Shown here piece by piece: positions 60,201-64,000 of a stretch of 64,000 bases of DNA; position 1 is the first letter of the stretch, and each line of letters begins with the position of its first letter. Where the stretch lies: positions 407,126-471,125 of the forward strand of contig JBBPIG010000001.1 of assembly GCA_038040445.1 (NCBI GenBank), written 5' to 3'. This DNA is from Acidobacteriota bacterium. Its GTDB lineage: Bacteria; Acidobacteriota; Blastocatellia; UBA7656. The translations under genes were made by a program, and so were the position numbers. The notes beneath the pieces are model-generated. The model did not search any database and was not told the origin of the DNA. It worked only from the letters and a program-made list of their open reading frames with translations.

Positions 60201-61533
60201 CGCTGTCTGCTACATCGCAAACGGTGAAATCGGAATGGTCACAGGTCAGTTCAAGACGAAGAAGATGAACTGGCTGCCGAACCGTCTGAAGGTCGAGTTC
60301 TCGTCGCAGAAGAAGTTTCAATACGACTTTCGAGAATGGGAGTTTGGCGAAGTGAAGCCGGCGCCACTGGAACTTGCTTATGCGCTTACCGTCCACAAGG
60401 CACAGGGTAGCGAGTTCGGTAAAGTGATGTTGGTACTCCCTAACCCCTGTCGTCTCCTTTCGCGAGAGCTTCTGTACACAGCCTTGACTCGGCAACGCGA
60501 CCGCATGATTCTTCTTCATCAAGGCAGCATGCAGGACCTGCGAAAGTATGCGTCCGATACCAGGTCTGAAATAGCCGGGCGGATCACGAATCTCTTCGCT
60601 AAACCCAATCTTGTCGAGGTTCAGGGCCGCTTTATGGAGTCACGACTGATCCATTGCACTTGCGACGGCACGCCGGTTCGATCGAAATCCGAAGTGATCA
60701 TTTACGATCAACTGGTCAAACACCGAATCACACCCTCATACGAGAAGGAGCTCGTAATCAACGGTGTTGAGAAGCTACCGGATTTCACAATCGAGGATGA
60801 TGAAAGCGGCGTCACCTACTACTGGGAACATCTCGGTCTGTTGTCTGACCCCGGCTATCGAGCTCGATGGGAGGCAAAGTTAGCCTGGTATCGAGCAAGT
60901 GATATTCTGCCCCACGATGAAGGAGGTGGCGATCGTGGCACTCTCATCTTGAGCCGGGACAGCGAGGAGGGGGGCATTTCGTCTCAGGACATCTCTCGAA
61001 TCATAGATGAGGCGCTCGGTTCGCTGGTGCCTAAGTCAGAGGAAGATTCAATTGCCTCGTTGATAGCAAAAGGCGAGAGCCACCTTTTGGAGTTCAAGTC
61101 ATCGGCTCGATGGGACATTCGCCAGAAGAAAGCTAGCAAAGAAATTGAAGCGGTGGTAGTCAAAACAGTCGCGTCATTCCTGAACTCAGAGGCCGGAGGC
61201 ACGCTCTTAGTCGGGGTCGACGACGGCGGAGCAATCCTCGGGTTAGAGCATGATTATAAGACACTGGGTAAGAGGCAAACCCGGGACGGGTTCGAGAACT
61301 TCCTGACGACTCTGCTGCTAGATGCTTACGGCAAGGAGTCCAGCCCTCTCATAGGCATCACTTTTCATGAAGTCGAAGGAAAGGACGTATGCCGCGTAGC
61401 AACGAAGTCCTCGCCGAACCCGGTGTTCGTCAGGGATGACAAAGGCGAGCATATGTATATTCGAGCCGGCAACTCAACGCGACTGCTCTCAACACGCGAA
61501 GCTATCGAGTACTGCAAGATGAGATGGAAGTGA
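57292..61533 (+). CDS. RecD-type helicase / PD-(D/E)xK-like / Schlafen AlbA_2 fusion
   Basis: 1413 aa. Residues 1-600 match no domain I know. The SF1 helicase has Walker A IGPAGSGKTRALTAL (about 633), DEAS box VIVDEASML (about 716), GDPSQLPPIG and the C-terminal VHKAQGSEFGKVML (about 1034). Residues about 1120-1205 look like a PD-(D/E)xK nuclease: SKSEVIIYDQL, LPDFTIEDDES, YYWEHLGL and RWEAKLAWY. Residues about 1258-1403 are an AlbA_2/Schlafen domain (HLLEFKSSARWD, NSEAGGTLLVGVDDGG). The start at 57292 has AGGAGG 11 bases upstream. Likely the effector or loader of the preceding methylase-helicase system. Confidence 0.88.
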   Translation: MSSQSNQNYPLRHISIRVPWHDDGWRGTVCKAPKLNTACLKLPRIAETKNEEAEDAVAGQSIKILERTDWPCCVSERATFMADFPIVRMAAHPYIETSPKTHGHFGPTECRQPPYSAPALPFLWMRKDQSERYTREYDLDVDEEREPDLGFSTGWMQDLRNQRPLLDCFFGHIRPEQSLCFFYAKQVPFVEEFGRIIVGVGRVRKIGPAIEHAHTKKGDLRSSVWDRAIEHSIRPDFKDGFILPYHAAIELAERNSDFNPAEIAAFAPADRIAEFSYASEHVSHDGAIAGLLACAASLNKAKESIEGPWEKCLKWIDDRLGELWKMRGPCPGLGAALVAFGIELGTFVARELAAQVGDNEDPWPLVDKMFKEPKSVLPAQLTKQIGTTLRDTWKALKKDRLALLQLISRFDITPEQASALYVREEREKQGIDCEDSQILKDPYQVYEMTRLTALPVSLWTVDRGVFPVPVVRDKHPLPEPSALDSGTDRRRIRALTVEVLEKAAGTGHTLLSQSDIVTKIREQQIEPKCMVNEDVMAVAEFDFAGSLTVTEMNGGKVAYQLARLTEVGEVIRNAVTKRMSGKRIKVEANWPAILDKVLGPLPEEESELESELKARKEKVSALKELAESRFSVLIGPAGSGKTRALTALCSHKDIADGGVLLLAPTGKARVRMEEAAKELKVKAKTLAQFLSPHRYDWQTQSYHLSDQPAEDQAKTVIVDEASMLTEEMLAALIEALKGVHRLILVGDPSQLPPIGAGRPFVDIVSKLKPDNVESRPLRIDAGYAELTIRRRQTGDERKDLQLAEWFSGRPLAPGEDEIFDEVAKTGDSKHLRFVRWDEDDTFQSLLLKILAEELELKNIDDIRGFDLSLGANAFGYFTYFNTGCAEKAESWQILSPVRAMTHGVAEVNRLVHKQFRSQMVQFAKKRFYERKIPSPMGNEEIVYGDKVMNLANHRRDKDRKGGSLVYPREGAVCYIANGEIGMVTGQFKTKKMNWLPNRLKVEFSSQKKFQYDFREWEFGEVKPAPLELAYALTVHKAQGSEFGKVMLVLPNPCRLLSRELLYTALTRQRDRMILLHQGSMQDLRKYASDTRSEIAGRITNLFAKPNLVEVQGRFMESRLIHCTCDGTPVRSKSEVIIYDQLVKHRITPSYEKELVINGVEKLPDFTIEDDESGVTYYWEHLGLLSDPGYRARWEAKLAWYRASDILPHDEGGGDRGTLILSRDSEEGGISSQDISRIIDEALGSLVPKSEEDSIASLIAKGESHLLEFKSSARWDIRQKKASKEIEAVVVKTVASFLNSEAGGTLLVGVDDGGAILGLEHDYKTLGKRQTRDGFENFLTTLLLDAYGKESSPLIGITFHEVEGKDVCRVATKSSPNPVFVRDDKGEHMYIRAGNSTRLLSTREAIEYCKMRWK

Positions 61534-61560
61534 CCTTCCAGCGCCTCGCTACACTGAATC

Positions 61561-61785
61561 AAAGTCATCGTTGACACAAACGAAACCACCCGCGCCGGCG
61601 AGATCGAACGACTCGGTTTCACCGGCTTTGATGCTTTGCATCTGGCGTGCGCCGAAAGCGGAGACGCCGATGTCTTTCTAACCACAGACGACAAACTAAT
61701 GAAACGCGCCGCTCGGGTGTCAACAAAGCTCGATGTGAGGGTCGCCAATCCGCTACAATGGGCGCAGGAGAATCTCATCGTATGA
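61561..61785 (+). pseudogene. PIN-domain toxin with internal deletion
   Basis: The frame reads KVIVDTN, jumps to [40 protein letters not shown] and ends QWAQENLIV. The C-terminal half of the PIN fold is well preserved (Asp in GFDALHLA and TTDDKL), but about 50 residues between the first Asp and RAGEIE are missing and there is no clear start codon. It overlaps the next gene by four bases. Confidence 0.7.
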
Positions 61786-61988
61786 ACATCCAGGAGCTCA
61801 CTCAAGAACAGATTCGCGTAATCGGATTAGAAGTCTTAGCGCGGGAACTCGGCCCGACTGGCTTGGTCCGTTTTCTACAGCTCTACGAGCAAGGAAGCGG
61901 CGATTATACGCGCCAGCGCCCTGACCTCTTACCGCCGCTAAACGCCGCCCAAATAGCGGAGAAGATACGCGAGAACCGTGATAAGTAG
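61782..61988 (+). CDS. Antitoxin-like partner of the deleted PIN toxin
   Basis: 68-aa protein: [40 protein letters not shown], then [12 protein letters not shown]. This short family usually accompanies PIN toxins. Starts ATG 61782 inside the toxin remnant's stop, toxin first. With the toxin broken it is probably an orphan. Confidence 0.7.
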   Translation: MNIQELTQEQIRVIGLEVLARELGPTGLVRFLQLYEQGSGDYTRQRPDLLPPLNAAQIAEKIRENRDK

Positions 61989-62029
61989 TGCCGCCGTTGC
62001 CTACGAGGTTCGACACCGTCTCCCTAGAA

Positions 62030-63079
62030 TCAGAGCATCTGAAGAAACTTGCGCGTGTCTCTTAGCAGTTCCATATCATCAGGAGAGATTCCATCCGGAT
62101 GAAAGTGCATCACGTCGTTTCGAATCCTGCCCACCTCTCGTAGCCGCTTTGTACATTCTGCACGTGACAGGTCGTAGCCAAGTCGATCCCAATTGACTGG
62201 CTTGTCGAGAAGACGAACATACTCCCCAAACGTCAGGTTCGCTACGTTCTCTATTTTTCGGTTCGCGTCATTCGGATCGGGATTGGCTTTTAGGTCTTCG
62301 AGAGAGAATTTGCCATCAATCAATCGACGCAGATGGTTCTCAATCTCCGAGAGCAACAGAAAAGGTTCTGAGAGATCACTGAACTGACGGCTAATATCGT
62401 AGGTAGTAACAAGTCCGGTGATCTTATTCTCGTTGTTCCTGACGAGGACGACATCCCTTTCCGCTATCTTCCCAATCGCTTCGAAGAGATGAGTCTCGGA
62501 GCTTACGACGTCGGCTTCCTCGATACAGTCGCGAACATACTTGCATGGATTGCCACTTCTCACTCTTGCTCGACCGATTGATCTCCAGCTTACAAGGCCT
62601 TGCACAGTTCGTTCGCCCTGCATTACGGGCAATTGCGAGTAGTTATTCAAGAGCATCTTGGCAATCGCATCGGTGAGTTCCGTATCGCGGGTGACGGAAA
62701 GTGGTGGCGTATTCGCCGCCTTGAGCATGCCAATTCGCGGGGCAGGATCAGGAACGCTCCCGCCGCTCACCGCTGCCGAGGACGCATCAGTCTCGGTCCC
62801 GGGTTCCTCAACAACGATTGTTTTGGAAGCCACAGGTTTCTTGTCCGGGCGTTGTAGCGGCTTTAGCTTGATGCGTTGGTCAATATAAGCAACTTCGAAA
62901 TCAGGGACAGTAACCAGCTTGGCTTTCCTCAGAGCCGATCTAATTTCGCGCACGACGAGAAGCCCGCGACGCTGCGCGTCAAACCACGATAGTAGTTCTT
63001 TTACCCTTACTACTTTTGGCTTGCCATCTTGATGGATCTTCTCGGCGGCTTCCTCAAGCTGTGGAGGTATCTTGGCCAT
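62030..63079 (-). CDS. CBS-pair protein with C-terminal HEPN-like domain
   Basis: 349 aa. An N-terminal helical/winged segment (about 1-75) leads through a linker to a CBS pair (about 120-240; LSVTRDTELTDAIAKMLLNN and VLVRNNENKITGLVTTYDIS). The C-terminal 110 residues are helical and contain RIRNDVMHFHPDGISPDD, where R-N-X3-H is the HEPN RNase motif (in Swt1-like proteins). CBS pairs bind adenine nucleotides, so a nucleotide-gated RNase is a reasonable inference. A short direct copy of the HPDGISPDD coding segment lies upstream at 63085-63118. It is the last gene before tRNA-Leu. Confidence 0.78.
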   Translation of the reverse strand: MAKIPPQLEEAAEKIHQDGKPKVVRVKELLSWFDAQRRGLLVVREIRSALRKAKLVTVPDFEVAYIDQRIKLKPLQRPDKKPVASKTIVVEEPGTETDASSAAVSGGSVPDPAPRIGMLKAANTPPLSVTRDTELTDAIAKMLLNNYSQLPVMQGERTVQGLVSWRSIGRARVRSGNPCKYVRDCIEEADVVSSETHLFEAIGKIAERDVVLVRNNENKITGLVTTYDISRQFSDLSEPFLLLSEIENHLRRLIDGKFSLEDLKANPDPNDANRKIENVANLTFGEYVRLLDKPVNWDRLGYDLSRAECTKRLREVGRIRNDVMHFHPDGISPDDMELLRDTRKFLQML

Positions 63080-63139
63080 TGAGAGATATCGTCAGGAGAG
63101 ACTCCGTCTGGATCCCTACAAACTTTGATTTCATTTGTA

Positions 63140-63223
<84 letters not shown>

Positions 63224-63229
63224 TTTTCA

Positions 63230-63355
63230 AACGCAAACCCTATGACAATCCAACCCGTGAGCTTACTCGAACGCAAGCGATAACAATCCAACCTGTGAGC
63301 CCTACTAAATTCAAACGCAAGCTATCACAATCCAAACCGTGAGCTACTTAAAAAC
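63230..63355. repeat. Three tandem degenerate repeats of about 41-44 bp
   Basis: Each unit contains AAACGCAAGC, then ATCACAATCCAAACCGTGAG or a close variant, at about 63230, 63270 and 63313. The unit spacing is 41-44 bases with several substitutions. It lies between tRNA-Leu and the partial gene at the window end. It is not a CRISPR because there are no distinct spacers. Confidence 0.8.
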
Positions 63356-63361
63356 GAGCTA

Positions 63362-64000
63362 CTAACGAGCGACATTCTTTAGCTGGTTTATCCTATCCCG
63401 AATCGCACTGGTGAAGCAGTTCACCTCCTCACTCGTTGCCCCACTCGCGCCGAGCCCCGCCCGAATCTGCTCATCAGTGATTCGCCCAATGAAGCCGAGC
63501 AACCATTTGACGTCACTCACTCTGATGCCGTCTCTTATGTCGTGTTCACGCTTCCCATCGTAGCCAAAACGCACCCTGCCGCCTTCGACTCCGTTGATGA
63601 ACTTTCGCGTCTGACTCGTGTAGCCGTCGCAGTCCCACTTCTCCCGCGATAACGCCCCTCCCCACTTTCCCATAGTCGCACCCCAGTCGCTCAACAGGTA
63701 GCTGACTTCGCCGGTCTTTTTTCTGGTGTATATCGCGGTATTGGACGACGATTCTCGCTGGTCCTTGGGGTCCCAGTTCGATGTCAGCATCACGATTATC
63801 TTCAGACCGTTCAGTTCCTGCGTCCCGACAAAAGGGTTCTTGTCCCACGACCAGCTCTCCTTATCCGTTCGTTTGCTGATTCCCTTCTCTTTCAACTCGA
63901 ACCTGGCGTTGGTGAAGCGACCGTCGGACCCGACGTACTTCTTTGCCCGACTGAGCCGTTTGACGCCTTCAATCTTTCCGGATTTGACGAAGTGCGTCGC
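63362..64000 (-). CDS. Hypothetical protein, partial at window end
   Basis: The frame is open to the edge of the window, so the N-terminus is missing. The visible 212 residues include SRAKKYVGSDGRFTNARFEL, then WSWDKNPFVGTQELNGLKII and SSNTAIYTRKKTGEVSYLLS. A helical C-terminus (LLGFIGRITDEQIRAGLGAS) follows. I do not recognise the family. It reads toward the tRNA-Leu and tandem repeats. Confidence 0.6.
   Translation of the reverse strand, partial: ATHFVKSGKIEGVKRLSRAKKYVGSDGRFTNARFELKEKGISKRTDKESWSWDKNPFVGTQELNGLKIIVMLTSNWDPKDQRESSSNTAIYTRKKTGEVSYLLSDWGATMGKWGGALSREKWDCDGYTSQTRKFINGVEGGRVRFGYDGKREHDIRDGIRVSDVKWLLGFIGRITDEQIRAGLGASGATSEEVNCFTSAIRDRINQLKNVAR

Noticed and set aside
63230-63355. 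CRISPR array
   Set aside because: Units are adjacent and similar throughout; there are no unique spacers and no cas genes.

Overview
The window looks like chromosomal DNA of an uncultured soil bacterium, most plausibly an acidobacterium (Blastocatellia-like). That placement is inference from gene content and the style of the intergenic repeats; there is no rRNA or marker phylogeny here. Housekeeping genes alternate with dense accessory blocks. No phage structural genes and no CRISPR array were seen.

Layout. 0.3-4 kb: threonine synthase, a YpfJ-type zinc metallopeptidase, a phosphohexomutase. 4.4-10.6 kb: two MacB/LolD-type ABC ATPases around a membrane-fusion protein, followed by an overlapping NtrC-type regulator and histidine kinase; no permease is present. 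10.8-16.2 kb: an antitoxin with a frameshifted PIN toxin, a phosphoesterase, an ECF sigma factor followed by two different anti-sigma proteins, and a membrane alpha/beta-hydrolase. 16.4-25.3 kb: a minus-strand run with a second sigma-like factor, thiD, thiE, a membrane protein, a giant TPR protein, rnhB, thiG, thiS. 25.3-32 kb: a decayed Ntn-hydrolase-like gene, a LON-domain protein, a glutaminyl-cyclase-like M28 lipoprotein, an O-antigen-ligase-type membrane protein with an inserted PDZ domain, and a GT87-type glycosyltransferase.

32-45.4 kb is an aerobic form I CO dehydrogenase (cox) locus: coxG, coxS, coxL, then the maturation set XdhC-YHS, MobA-like, coxD, coxE, XdhC, and a SufU-like scaffold. 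coxG and coxS meet head to head with both 5' ends missing. Between coxL and the maturation genes sits a toxin pair whose mazF-like toxin is split by a complete 3,635-bp IS1595-family transposon with 23-bp inverted ends, an 8-bp target duplication (CTCGCAAG) and five passenger genes; precise excision would restore the toxin frame.

45.3-49.1 kb is a graveyard: a REPIN-like palindromic element, three copies of an ankyrin lipoprotein gene (two truncated), a Swt1-like remnant, an HEPN/MNT toxin-antitoxin pair, and a frameshifted HNH gene with its frameshifted partner. A tRNA-Leu 3' fragment at 47.71 kb and an intact tRNA-Leu(UAA) at 63.14 kb share their 3' ends and downstream flank, as expected for the two ends of a tRNA-integrated island of about 15 kb.

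Inside that island lies the most interesting block: a PLD-nuclease/SNF2 helicase (1058 aa), toxin-antitoxin genes including hicBA, a type ISP-like adenine methyltransferase with target-recognition domain (1134 aa), a small duplicated winged-helix-like protein, and a 1413-aa protein joining a RecD-type helicase, a PD-(D/E)xK-like nuclease region and a Schlafen/AlbA_2 domain. I read this as an anti-phage defence operon of helicase-methylase-ATPase type, flanked by a CBS-HEPN protein that may be an abortive-infection effector. The function is inferred from domains only.
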